Origin: Roseofilum reptotaenium CS-1145
GTDB taxonomy: Bacteria; Cyanobacteriota; Cyanobacteriia; Cyanobacteriales; Desertifilaceae
DNA length: 45,800 bases
NCBI RefSeq assembly: GCF_028330985.1
Contig: NZ_JAQMUE010000067.1
Span: forward strand, 1-45,800
Direction: 5' to 3'
Shown: positions 8,027 through 15,799 of the stretch, in pieces
Numbering within the stretch: the first letter of the stretch is position 1
How the letters are laid out: each line of letters opens with the position of its first letter
The notes under the pieces: generated by a model
The model's input: only the letters and a program-made list of their open reading frames with translations
The model's database searches: none
Told to the model about the DNA's origin: nothing
Made by a program: the position numbers and the translations under genes

Positions 8027-8176
8027 TCACACTTCAATCTCTTGATTCAGACAATAAACTGCCACTTTCCGCGATGAAGGAATAATAAGCCAGGCTAAAC
8101 GAGTACCATTGTCTAGATATTCTTGCATTTTCTGTTGCGTCACTTTTAAAATTTGGGTAATCGACAAACTGTTGTT
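8027..8176 (-). pseudogene. Remnant of a Uma2-family (DUF820) endonuclease
   Basis: Between the acetyltransferase and gshB the minus strand keeps ~49 codons reading KVTQQKMQEYLDNGTRLAWL, then IIPSSRKVAVY. This is the conserved C-terminal part of Uma2-family proteins, which have a PD-(D/E)XK-like fold. The N-terminal two thirds are gone and a TAA lies just before the remnant. The family spreads with mobile DNA in cyanobacteria; a complete member is at 11873. Confidence 0.7.
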
Positions 8177-8183
8177 TTAATCG

Positions 8184-9158
8184 TTATAAACTAAACTTCA
8201 CATAATCGCTCAACCAAGCAATCACTTCTTCTCCTAAGCGCACGTCATTTAAGCGGTCAATTTCGCGAATACCAGTGGGACTGGTGACATTAATTTCCGT
8301 CAAATAGCCACCAATGACATCTAAGCCAACAAAATAGAGGGCATTTTTCTGTAAAATTGGGGCTAATTGGGAACAAATCTCTTGTTCTCGGTCGGTGATT
8401 TCTGTTTTTTCTACGTCTCCACCAACGGCCATATTATTGCGGAATTCTTCAGTTCTGGACACCCGATTGACTGCACCAATTGGCTCTCCATTGAGGAGAA
8501 TAATTCGTTTATCTCCGTCCTTGGCTGCGGGTAAAAATTGCTGTACCATCACCGGTAATGTCCCGTTTTGGGTACTGAGTTCAATGAGGGAGTTGAAATT
8601 GCGATCGCCAGGCTCCAATATCAGAATTCCTTCCCCGGCTTTGCCTCCCAGGGGTTTCATGATTGCTTTTCCGTGAGTTTGGACAAACTTGCGAATGGTG
8701 GTTTTATCTGCTGTTACCTGGGTTTCGGGGATCAATTTGGGAAACTGGAGCGCATACATTTTTTCATTGGCATTGCGCAAGGCTTTGGGATTATTCAACA
8801 CCAGAGTTTTTTGCGGGTCAACATAATCTAAAATATAGGTGGCATATAAATAGGAAATCGTCACCGGTGGATCGGTGCGCATAAACACCGCATCCATCTC
8901 TTCTAGGGGGCGAATAACTGGGTTTTCGACTTGAAACCAGGGATGGGTAGCTACCCAATGGTCTTCTTTTAATTCGACTGGGGTTAAGTGAAGCGGAGAC
9001 AGTTTTGCCCAAGCTTTACCGGATCTGACTTCTAAGTCTTGAGCTTCAGTAATCCAAACCTGATGGCCTAGTTTTTGAGCGGCTTCCATCATCGCCACAC
9101 TGGTATCATGGCAAGGATCGAGGTGGTGAATGGGGTCAATAATAAAGGCAAAATCCAT
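8184..9158 (-). CDS. gshB: Glutathione synthetase
   Basis: A 324-residue ATP-grasp ligase that adds glycine to gamma-glutamylcysteine, the second step of glutathione synthesis in the cytoplasm. Visible landmarks are FAFIIDPIHHLDPCHDTSV at the start, the substrate-side VFMRTDPPV, the ATP-binding KPLGGKAGEGI and the metal site near ITEINVTSPTGIREID (read here as LTEINVTSPTGIREID). The ATG at 9158 gives the usual N-terminus; a TTG three codons earlier is less likely. It is ~30 bases downstream of plsY and runs in the same direction, so the two may share a message. Confidence 0.93.
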   Translation of the reverse strand: MDFAFIIDPIHHLDPCHDTSVAMMEAAQKLGHQVWITEAQDLEVRSGKAWAKLSPLHLTPVELKEDHWVATHPWFQVENPVIRPLEEMDAVFMRTDPPVTISYLYATYILDYVDPQKTLVLNNPKALRNANEKMYALQFPKLIPETQVTADKTTIRKFVQTHGKAIMKPLGGKAGEGILILEPGDRNFNSLIELSTQNGTLPVMVQQFLPAAKDGDKRIILLNGEPIGAVNRVSRTEEFRNNMAVGGDVEKTEITDREQEICSQLAPILQKNALYFVGLDVIGGYLTEINVTSPTGIREIDRLNDVRLGEEVIAWLSDYVKFSL

Positions 9159-9186
9159 GGTTTTCAATTAATCATTAAAAATGGGG

Positions 9187-9912
9187 TTAGTTGGAGGGTT
9201 CGGAGACTTTGGGGTTAATTTGGGAGTCACTGAGCGGAGCCGAAGTGCCGATTTTGGGTTCGGTTCCGGCTAAGAGGCGTTCGATATTGCTGCGGTGTCG
9301 CCAAATGACGTATAAGCCGCCGATAATGCCAAAGATTTCATAGGCGAGGGGTTGGTGGAAAGCTGCCATGAGGGCAGAAACGGCGATCGCCGCACTCATC
9401 GAGCCGAGTGATACAATTCGGGTAATGCCGATGACGCTGCCAAACACGGCAAAGGTGAGCAAACCCACCGGCCAATATAAAGCTAACAATACCCCTAAAC
9501 TGGTGGCGGCCGATTTTCCTCCTTTACTTAAGGATTTTCCTTCGGGTTGATTCCAAATTAACCAAACCGATAAACTATGGCCAAACAGGGCTAAAAATCC
9601 GGCTAACACCACTATCCCATCTTGTAGCTCACTGAGCGAAGTCGAAGTGAGCGAAGTCGAAGTGAGCCAACCCCATTGATAGGCAAAGCGCACCAGAAAA
9701 ATGGCTGCTACTCCTTTAAGAACGTCCACCAATAGCACGGTTAACGCCGCACCTTTGCCTACTGTTCGCAACACATTGGTTGCACCGGTGGAACCCGAAC
9801 CCGACTCGCGAATATCAATGCCTTTGAGGGCTTTGGTTAACCAATATCCTGTCGGAATAGAACCCAATAAATAAGCCCCAATCAAGACACCAACGGCGAT
9901 TGCCCATTGCAT
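9187..9912 (-). CDS. plsY: Acyl-phosphate:glycerol-3-phosphate acyltransferase
   Basis: A 241-residue membrane enzyme that makes lysophosphatidate from acyl-phosphate and glycerol-3-phosphate, the first acylation of phospholipid and glycolipid synthesis. The family motifs GSIPTGYWLTK, GSGSTGATNVLR and GHSLSVWL...GGKSAATSLG are intact. I chose the ATG at 9912, preceded by AGAGGTGAAGGT; the longer frame from 10002 includes a repeat element. Two copies of the small hairpin repeat lie inside the gene: one adds a TSTSLTSTSLSE stretch in a loop before a central helix, the other forms part of the polar C-terminal tail. Confidence 0.92.
   Translation of the reverse strand: MQWAIAVGVLIGAYLLGSIPTGYWLTKALKGIDIRESGSGSTGATNVLRTVGKGAALTVLLVDVLKGVAAIFLVRFAYQWGWLTSTSLTSTSLSELQDGIVVLAGFLALFGHSLSVWLIWNQPEGKSLSKGGKSAATSLGVLLALYWPVGLLTFAVFGSVIGITRIVSLGSMSAAIAVSALMAAFHQPLAYEIFGIIGGLYVIWRHRSNIERLLAGTEPKIGTSAPLSDSQINPKVSEPSN
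9227..9247. repeat. Small hairpin repeat, copy b (inside plsY)
   Basis: On the minus strand this copy reads CACTTCGGCTCCGCTCAGTG. The outer CACT pairs with AGTG. It encodes the APLSDS residues of the PlsY tail. Confidence 0.65.
9628..9667. repeat. Small hairpin repeat, copy c (double unit inside plsY)
   Basis: Two overlapping units of CACTTCGACTTCGCTCA lie head to tail on the minus strand and encode TSTSLTSTSLSEL in PlsY. The frame is kept. The outer arms here are CACT/AGTG, where copies a and d have CCCT/AGGG. Confidence 0.75.
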
Positions 9913-9962
9913 ACCTTCACCTCTTTCTCGATCTACTTTATCTAACGTTCTCATCCCACTGT

Positions 9963-9984
9963 TCCCTTCGACTCCGCTCAGGGA
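9963..9984. repeat. Small hairpin repeat, copy d (spacer before plsY)
   Basis: TCCCTTCGACTCCGCTCAGG followed by GA lies between the DUF3086 gene and plsY. TTCCCT and AGGGAA pair around a ~12-base loop. It may act as a transcript hairpin in the spacer. Confidence 0.7.
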
Positions 9985-9995
9985 ACAGGGAAACC

Positions 9996-11309
9996 TTACC
10001 AATTATCAATCATCGGGGGTGCTTCTGGATTCGGTGCAAACGCCAACCATAGGGGAAACTGCAACATGGACACACTCACCTTATCCTCAGACTCATCAAG
10101 AATAATGAGAGGGAGTTGCTTCTGTTGGGTAATTCGGTCTGCTTTTACGGCTAAGGGTTCAGGTGCTTCAAACATAGTAATCCCTCTGTCCGAGCTAAAA
10201 TCCATGCGAGAGATACCCAAACAATCTTGTAAACCCCGTCGCCATTCGCCCAAGCGCTCTGGAGTATTGACTAAAATCAACGGTCTGAGGCGATCGCCAT
10301 ATAAACTATAGACTACCGAAATTACTGCCGAGGATACCAAAATATTTTGTAGACGAGACCCCATGGTACGCACCGCTCCCCGTCCCCCGTGGGTAAAAAA
10401 CCATTGGGATACCCGTTCTGCATGGATGGGTTCAAACGTGCGCCGCAATTGCCAAGCTGGGCCATAATAATCGGGACGGGTGCGATACTGATCCAATAGA
10501 TGGCGAATTTGGCGCACTTGATCGCCAAACTTGGATTTGGTAAATTGGGGATTTTCTAATTCTGGGGGGCGTTCTGGTTCTCGACGGGAACGCATGATCG
10601 GCACTTCCACTGGAGCGACGGGTTCGCGAGCATCTGCCCCTAACTCTATATTTTCCGCCGCACTGGCCAAATCCTGCAAGCTACCGACCAAATAATCCTT
10701 AAAGCCTTGAACGCGGATAGCGAGATCCTGGGAAACACCCGCAAAGCTTGTCCGCATTTCCGCACGGATGCGCTCTGCACGTCTTTCCAGTTTTTCGATC
10801 GTAATTTCTAGCTTATGTTTGCGATGCTCTAGCTCACTTAAACCTGCTTGTACCAATTGTCCCATGGCTGATTGCTGGGCTGTCAGTTGCTCTTGCAGGG
10901 TTTCGGCTTCCTGTCGCAGTTCCTCCACCTGGTTTTGCAGCGCTTGCTCGGTAAACCGTAGATCCTCAATCCGCGCTTGCCATTCATCCACTTCTTCCTC
11001 CCTGGGAGGTTCCGAGTCTTGTTCCTCCACTTCTTCCTCCCGATCTAGTCCTCCGTCTGTAGCTGCCCTTTCTTCACGGGGTTCGGGATGATCGGGGGTT
11101 TTGGTATCAAGCTGAAGCGGAAGTAAGCTATCTCCCGTTTCACTATTTTGATTTTCTATGGTTTCATCTTCTGTTTTCCGATCGCCATGGCGATCGCCAT
11201 TTTCCTCCGTCTCTTGAGAGGCTGAGGGTTGAGGAACGTCAGATTCAGGAACGGGGGTTGAAGGGGTTTCGGGGTTGGAGTCCCAAGGATTCAATGGATC
11301 GGTATTCAT
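9996..11309 (-). CDS. DUF3086 domain protein
   Basis: A 437-residue protein of unknown function found across cyanobacteria. The first ~110 residues are acidic, proline-rich and probably disordered. Residues ~110-215 form a long coiled coil (repeated EELRQEAETLQEQL-type heptads). The remaining part is the conserved DUF3086 region, with QIRHLLDQYRTRPDYYGPAW and TMGSRLQNILVSSA as landmarks. It lies upstream of plsY and downstream of the DUF3119 gene, an order I recall as common in cyanobacteria, and it lacks membrane segments. A role tied to lipid synthesis can only be guessed from plsY beside it. Confidence 0.8.
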   Translation of the reverse strand: MNTDPLNPWDSNPETPSTPVPESDVPQPSASQETEENGDRHGDRKTEDETIENQNSETGDSLLPLQLDTKTPDHPEPREERAATDGGLDREEEVEEQDSEPPREEEVDEWQARIEDLRFTEQALQNQVEELRQEAETLQEQLTAQQSAMGQLVQAGLSELEHRKHKLEITIEKLERRAERIRAEMRTSFAGVSQDLAIRVQGFKDYLVGSLQDLASAAENIELGADAREPVAPVEVPIMRSRREPERPPELENPQFTKSKFGDQVRQIRHLLDQYRTRPDYYGPAWQLRRTFEPIHAERVSQWFFTHGGRGAVRTMGSRLQNILVSSAVISVVYSLYGDRLRPLILVNTPERLGEWRRGLQDCLGISRMDFSSDRGITMFEAPEPLAVKADRITQQKQLPLIILDESEDKVSVSMLQFPLWLAFAPNPEAPPMIDNW

Positions 11310-11334
11310 CAGTTATTCATCAGTTCTACAGGTA

Positions 11335-11739
11335 TTAACGAGAACGGGGACAACGTTCTTCCAGAGTGCGCTTGAGGGTTGAATAGTCAAAGATTATGGG
11401 TACAAAATGGATACTCTTAACTTCTTTGAAATAGAACAAGATGGGCAGTTTGTCCCAGAAAATCTCCCAATTTTGCCAGTCTTGGTAAGGAAATTGGCGA
11501 ATTTGCTTGTCGGAACGGTAAACCTCAAGAGCTGTTGGAGTAAAGGTGAGCCGGATAGTGGTGGTTTGTAGGGTTAAGAATAACCCAAAGAGGGCGATCG
11601 CCCCACCTAATCCAATTTGAACGGCTGCTAGAGGAATCGCCAACAGCACCAGCACTAAGGGTATCCGGTAACTGGGCTTCAGGGTAACCGTTTCTAGGGT
11701 AGTGCTCGAGGTTGAAGATGAAAAGGGAGTTGAAGTCAT
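11335..11739 (-). CDS. DUF3119 family membrane protein
   Basis: A 134-residue protein with a polar Ser/Thr-rich N-terminus, two adjacent hydrophobic helices (residues ~28-60) and a PH-like C-terminal part containing FPYQDWQNWEIFWDKLPILF. These fit the cyanobacterial/plastid DUF3119 family. It is the first gene of a leftward group with DUF3086, plsY and gshB, 25 bases from the next gene. Function unknown; the PH-like build suggests a membrane-associated regulatory or lipid-related role. Confidence 0.75.
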   Translation of the reverse strand: MTSTPFSSSTSSTTLETVTLKPSYRIPLVLVLLAIPLAAVQIGLGGAIALFGLFLTLQTTTIRLTFTPTALEVYRSDKQIRQFPYQDWQNWEIFWDKLPILFYFKEVKSIHFVPIIFDYSTLKRTLEERCPRSR

Positions 11740-11872
11740 CGGAAGTTCTAAATCACCTATGGTTGACTATTTTATCGTGCCGTGGCTGGTAATGCCCGAT
11801 CTCCCCATCTCCCCATCTCCCTATCCCCAGTAAAATTGAATTTAGCCTGAGATTGAGGTTTAGGAGGGAGCG

Positions 11873-12427
11873 ATGTCAGTCTTATTGAAGCGGTTGTTTA
11901 CGGTGGAAGAGTACCATAGGATGGGCACAACTGGGATTCTGTCTGAAGGCGATCGTACTGAATTAATCCGAGGAGAAATCATTCAAATGTCACCTATTGG
12001 CCCAATTCATGCCTCTTACGTCAATCGCCTGACTCAGTTATTTATATTGCAATTCGGCAAACGAGTATTGGTGAGAGTACAAGATCCAGTCGTGTTAGAT
12101 AATACTTCTGAGCCAGAACCAGATTTATGCCTGGCGCATCCCCGTGCTGATTTTTATCAGGGGGGACATCCGCAACCGGAGGATATTTTTTTACTGGTAG
12201 AGGTAGCGGATACAACGCTTCGGGGCGATCGGGACATCAAAATTCCCCTGTATGCACAAGCGCAAATTCCGGAAGTTTGGCTGCTGAATATTCCCGAACG
12301 GTGTTTAGAAGTCTATCGACAACCGACTCTAGAAGGCTATCAGCAGGTGCAACGCTTAGAAGAAGGAGAAGTTGCGGTGCAATTGTTTCCCGATATCCAG
12401 TTTTCAGTTGAGGAAATCCTGGGATAA
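11873..12427 (+). CDS. Uma2 family (DUF820) endonuclease-like protein
   Basis: A complete 184-residue member of the Uma2 family, with a PD-(D/E)XK-like fold. Conserved landmarks are FTVEEYHRM at the start, GDRTELIRGEIIQMSPIGP, the EPEPDLCLAHP strand and the LLVEVADTTLRGDRDIKIPLYA segment that supplies the Asp/Glu/Lys residues of the putative active site. A clear AGGAGG precedes the ATG. The biological role of these proteins is uncertain; they are abundant and patchy in cyanobacteria and often near mobile DNA. An MNT gene follows after 63 bases. Confidence 0.88.
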   Translation: MSVLLKRLFTVEEYHRMGTTGILSEGDRTELIRGEIIQMSPIGPIHASYVNRLTQLFILQFGKRVLVRVQDPVVLDNTSEPEPDLCLAHPRADFYQGGHPQPEDIFLLVEVADTTLRGDRDIKIPLYAQAQIPEVWLLNIPERCLEVYRQPTLEGYQQVQRLEEGEVAVQLFPDIQFSVEEILG

Positions 12428-12490
12428 TCGACTGTTTCTGTTCCCATGAGATACATTGAGGATGGATAGGCAATCCTGCTATACATCAAA

Positions 12491-12880
12491 ATGACTACTG
12501 AAATTAGCGATCGCACCAGCAATGAGTCCCATTATCGCCAAATTTACCATCGCCTAGGAACTACCCCGGAACAACTCGCTCAGTTTTGCCAACGTTGGCA
12601 GATCGTGGAACTGTCCTTATTTGGCTCGATTCTCCGGGATGACTTTAATATGAACAGTGACGTGGATCTTTTAGTCACGTTTAAACCCAATCACTCTTGG
12701 GGTTTAGAATTTATCCAGATGCGCGAACAACTCTCTACTCTTTTTAATCGCCCTGTGGATCTAATGACGCGACAAAGTATTATCAATAGTCCGAATATTC
12801 TCCGTCGCGAGAACATCCTTGATTCGGCGGAGGTCATCTATGTCCAAAAGTTAGAATTCATCTTGAGCCAGGAGTCCTAG
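12491..12880 (+). CDS. MNT-type nucleotidyltransferase (orphan MntA-like)
   Basis: A 129-residue protein of the minimal nucleotidyltransferase family. The signature LFGSILRDDFNMNSDVDLLV contains the GS and the two metal-binding Asp residues. Members paired with a HepT (HEPN) RNase act as antitoxins that AMPylate the toxin. No HEPN gene follows: the gene runs tail to tail into the NACHT gene, overlapping it by 23 bases. The end RRENILDSAEVIYV is typical for this subgroup. It is similar to the truncated gene at 40392. Confidence 0.85.
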   Translation: MTTEISDRTSNESHYRQIYHRLGTTPEQLAQFCQRWQIVELSLFGSILRDDFNMNSDVDLLVTFKPNHSWGLEFIQMREQLSTLFNRPVDLMTRQSIINSPNILRRENILDSAEVIYVQKLEFILSQES

Positions 12881-15192
12881 CATCACCTGCAAAATGTTCT
12901 CGCAATTTATCATGCAGAAACCGATATCTTCCCCCCACTTGGTTTAAAAGTCTGCGCTCTGCCGCATAGGTGAGAAACTGGCTATAATTCCAGGCAATCA
13001 CCTCTTTTTGACACAGCATCACCCGCAAGACCAAATGTTGAATACAAGCTAGTCCCCCTCCAAATGAAAAGCTGAGGATTGCACTTAATCCTAAACCGCT
13101 AATCAGGGTATTCGTAAAGTCCACCGATCTTCCAGTTACAAACTCAGGCAAAATAAATATCAGCATCGTTGCAGGGAGAGTAATCAAAAATACAGTTATG
13201 GCATTTTTTGCTGATTCTAGGATGCCCTGATTTGCTTTTGATCGATAGTTAAGATCAGCCCTTAGACCCCTAATCAACCCAACAATTCCGCCAAAAATTA
13301 TCCCGAAAATGGCATCAAAAAAAACTCCTAAAATCAGGGCTAAAACCAGCCAATAAATAATCCCTTTCTTGATTTTTTTTTGAGAAAAGTCAAAAGCTTC
13401 TGTCAATTCAATAGATAGACCTACTGTTCCAAAAATTACTCCATCAATCAATCCACCAATTAGCCCACCAATTAGCTTGAAAAATAGCCCCTCAAACCCC
13501 TCCAAAATCATCCCCACCATTACCCCTAAAAACATACCTTCAATCATCCCCACTATTAGCCGATAAACCAAACGTTCTCCCTTGGTTGCTAACAAAATGG
13601 GCTGCATTTCTTCAATATAAGAATCCGTCTGGCGCTGCTGCTTCAGGCTTCGGGCAAGCCAGGTAAGATAACGGCGGGTTTGCTCTGGAGTATATTTCCT
13701 CGCTCCCTTGGCGTTTGGCTCGTCTAACTTGCGCTCTACATACTTTTCTAATAACGCCGCTTGCGTTTGCTGTCCCCCTGTCCCTTGGCTCTCAATTCCC
13801 TGGGGATAAGCCACCGGAATCAGATGCAAAAATAAGGGAATTCTCGCTAACTCCAACAGTCCCTCATCTCTTTGAATCTGCCGCCACAATTCCCCCCGTC
13901 CTAACCCCCGTAAATAGCGCTGAATCTGGTCATCCTCCAGCGCTTGCAGATAAACCGCTCCGTTCAATGCCTCTAGCATCACCTCCCCTTCCCGATAGCG
14001 CTTGCAGATAAACCGCTCCGTTCAATGCCTCTAGCATCACCTCCCCTTCCCGATATTGCTGCTGCCGACAACACACCACCAGAGACAATCGGGAAGCATA
14101 GGGAACACCTTCCCGTAAAAAGCGATTCATCTGGGCAATACAGTCTTGTTGTCGGTTTAAACCCACCTCATCCAACCCATCAATCAAGGGTAATAAGTCT
14201 CCCCGCTGAAGTGCCGCTTCTGTATGCGCTGGCGGGATACTGTGGCGCTTTTGCAAGTCCTCAACTAACCACTGACCAATGGTTATTTTTCCCGGATACC
14301 GAAACATTTCAAACAACACGGGAATGGGCTGTTTCTGCCCTTCAGTGTGCCCTTGCGCTTCTTCGAGTAAATCCCGCGCCAACTCCAGCAGGGTTGTTGT
14401 TTTTCCCGCCCCCGGTTTCCCCAAAATCAGCAACCTGCCCCCAATCTCTGGCTTATGGAAAATATCAAGTATTCGCTCTTGTAGGTCTAAAACTTGCTGC
14501 TCTTGCCCTCTGAACGGCTGCCACAACCGCCGAAGACGCAACGGCCAAACTGGTTCAGGAGTTTGAATCTCCAGTTTGGCCTCCTGTCCCACCTGTTCCC
14601 GTCGGTCTTCCATCTTTAAAAGAATGGAGTTTTTCTGGTGCTGTCCATTTTTCCGGTCATGCTTTTTCTTGTCATGTAGAGCATTGTCCAACCATTGTTT
14701 GACCTCCAGATTCATCACAGTCCGCATATTTTCGCGCCACTGTTGCAGACTATCCGCCGACGCTATAGCTTCTGTTCCCATCGCCTGAATCACCGGCTCT
14801 CCCTTCCGCAAAGCCAGCAGCAGCAACGCCATCGGCGGAAACAGCACGCCGAACACAAACAGCCCCACAGTCGCATATCCCAAAAATTCCGTTACCTTGT
14901 CCGGTAGAACTGTCCATTGATTCAGCATCCACAGGGAAGCAACCGCAAACCCAGTTATTGATAACCCCGCAACCCACACCCAACGGGTACGCGTCTCCTC
15001 TTCTGATCGCTCCGACACCGCATTGGCAACAAAAGGCAACACCCCAAACAATACCGCAATCCCAATCACCAACAGTGTGGGGGGATTCCAGTCGTCTAAA
15101 ACCTGCTCAGAGACTTCATTAATACAAACCCCCAACCCCACATTCGCTGCACCGGTGATGAACGGCAGTGTAATCTGGCTATTCTTGCTCAT
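12858..15192 (-). pseudogene. Membrane NACHT-type STAND NTPase split by a tandem duplication
   Basis: Two overlapping frames (15192-13930 and 13982-12858) are one gene. Removing one copy of a perfect 58-bp repeat at 13940-14055 restores a 758-residue frame. The N-terminus has about four hydrophobic helices (residues ~8-125). A NACHT-type NTPase follows: Walker A LGKPGAGKTT (258-267) and Walker B LLPLIDGLDE (333-342). The second part has the winged-helix-like region (IPLFLHLIPVAYPQ), glycine-rich membrane helices and the end YRFLHDKLREHF. NACHT STAND proteins include anti-phage sensors; here the N-terminal module is membrane rather than a nuclease. As sequenced, the product stops ~21 residues past the repeat. 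Confidence 0.85.
13940..14055. repeat. Perfect 58-bp tandem duplication in the NACHT gene
   Basis: Bases 13940-13997 and 13998-14055 are identical, beginning GCGCTTGCAGATAAACCGCT. As 58 is not a multiple of three, the frame shifts by one. Loss of a copy by slippage or recombination would restore the gene. Confidence 0.95.
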
Positions 15193-15284
15193 CGTCTAAC
15201 CCAACCCACCGGCTCCTATGGCAACCTTTCCCCAGGTCTGGAGTAATTGCTGTGATCGGAAAACGGCTGTATTTTGATGTTTTT

Positions 15285-15326
15285 AGTAGATACAGCCATT
15301 CATTAGGGCAAAGCGCTGTATCTACT
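15285..15326. repeat. Inverted repeat over the end of the Rieske gene
   Basis: AGTAGATACAGC (15285-15296) and GCTGTATCTACT (15315-15326) pair perfectly around an 18-base loop. The right arm contains the stop of the Rieske gene. No T run follows on the minus strand, so it looks like a 3' stabilising hairpin more than a factor-independent terminator. Confidence 0.6.
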
Positions 15327-15780
15327 GAGCTTTGACTAAAATTAAGTCCCCTTCCTGTTTCACTTCAAACAGGGGTAAGGGGTTTTCCGCAGGAGAAGCT
15401 AAAACTGCGCCATCTAAGTCAAATTGGGAACCGTGACAGGGACAGTCAAATACGTTTTCATCAGCCAACAGTTCTACGGTGCAACCTTGATGGGTACACA
15501 TAGGATTGAGGGCAGTGATGGCTTGGGTTTCTTGATGGCGGAAGATGAGGACGGGTTTGGGAGCGTTGCGTCGGTCTAGAATGGTTCCTTGGGCTTCGAG
15601 TTGGGAGATTGTATCGAGGGCTTGAAACCTATCTTCGCGTATGGAGGTATCAATTTTAGGCGTGTTATTACTGGAGGATATTGGGCGTTTTTCTCCAGAC
15701 TGACAACTGGAGAGGGTGGGGGGGAGGACGCTGACGAGTGCGCCAAGGGTCATCCAATTGATAAAGTAACGGCGTTCCAT
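15322..15780 (-). CDS. Tat-exported Rieske [2Fe-2S] protein
   Basis: A 152-residue Rieske protein. The cluster motifs CTHQGC and CPCHGSQFDLDG are complete, providing two Cys and two His ligands. The N-terminus MERRYFINWMTLGAL is Tat-like (RRxF) and is followed by LSSC, which could be a lipobox, so the folded protein is probably exported and membrane-anchored. I chose the ATG at 15780; the longer frame reads into the CcsA-like gene. The gap to that gene is only ~20 bases, so both are probably on one message. It is too short and differently built to be the usual PetC of the b6f complex. Confidence 0.85.
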   Translation of the reverse strand: MERRYFINWMTLGALVSVLPPTLSSCQSGEKRPISSSNNTPKIDTSIREDRFQALDTISQLEAQGTILDRRNAPKPVLIFRHQETQAITALNPMCTHQGCTVELLADENVFDCPCHGSQFDLDGAVLASPAENPLPLFEVKQEGDLILVKAQ

Positions 15781-15799
15781 AGTAGATGGGAGTTGAATT

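Noticed and set aside
13715-14513. Plus-strand open frames opposite the NACHT gene
   Set aside because: They repeat MPLASPPLP because of the 58-bp duplication and have no protein features; the minus-strand frames carry the NTPase motifs.
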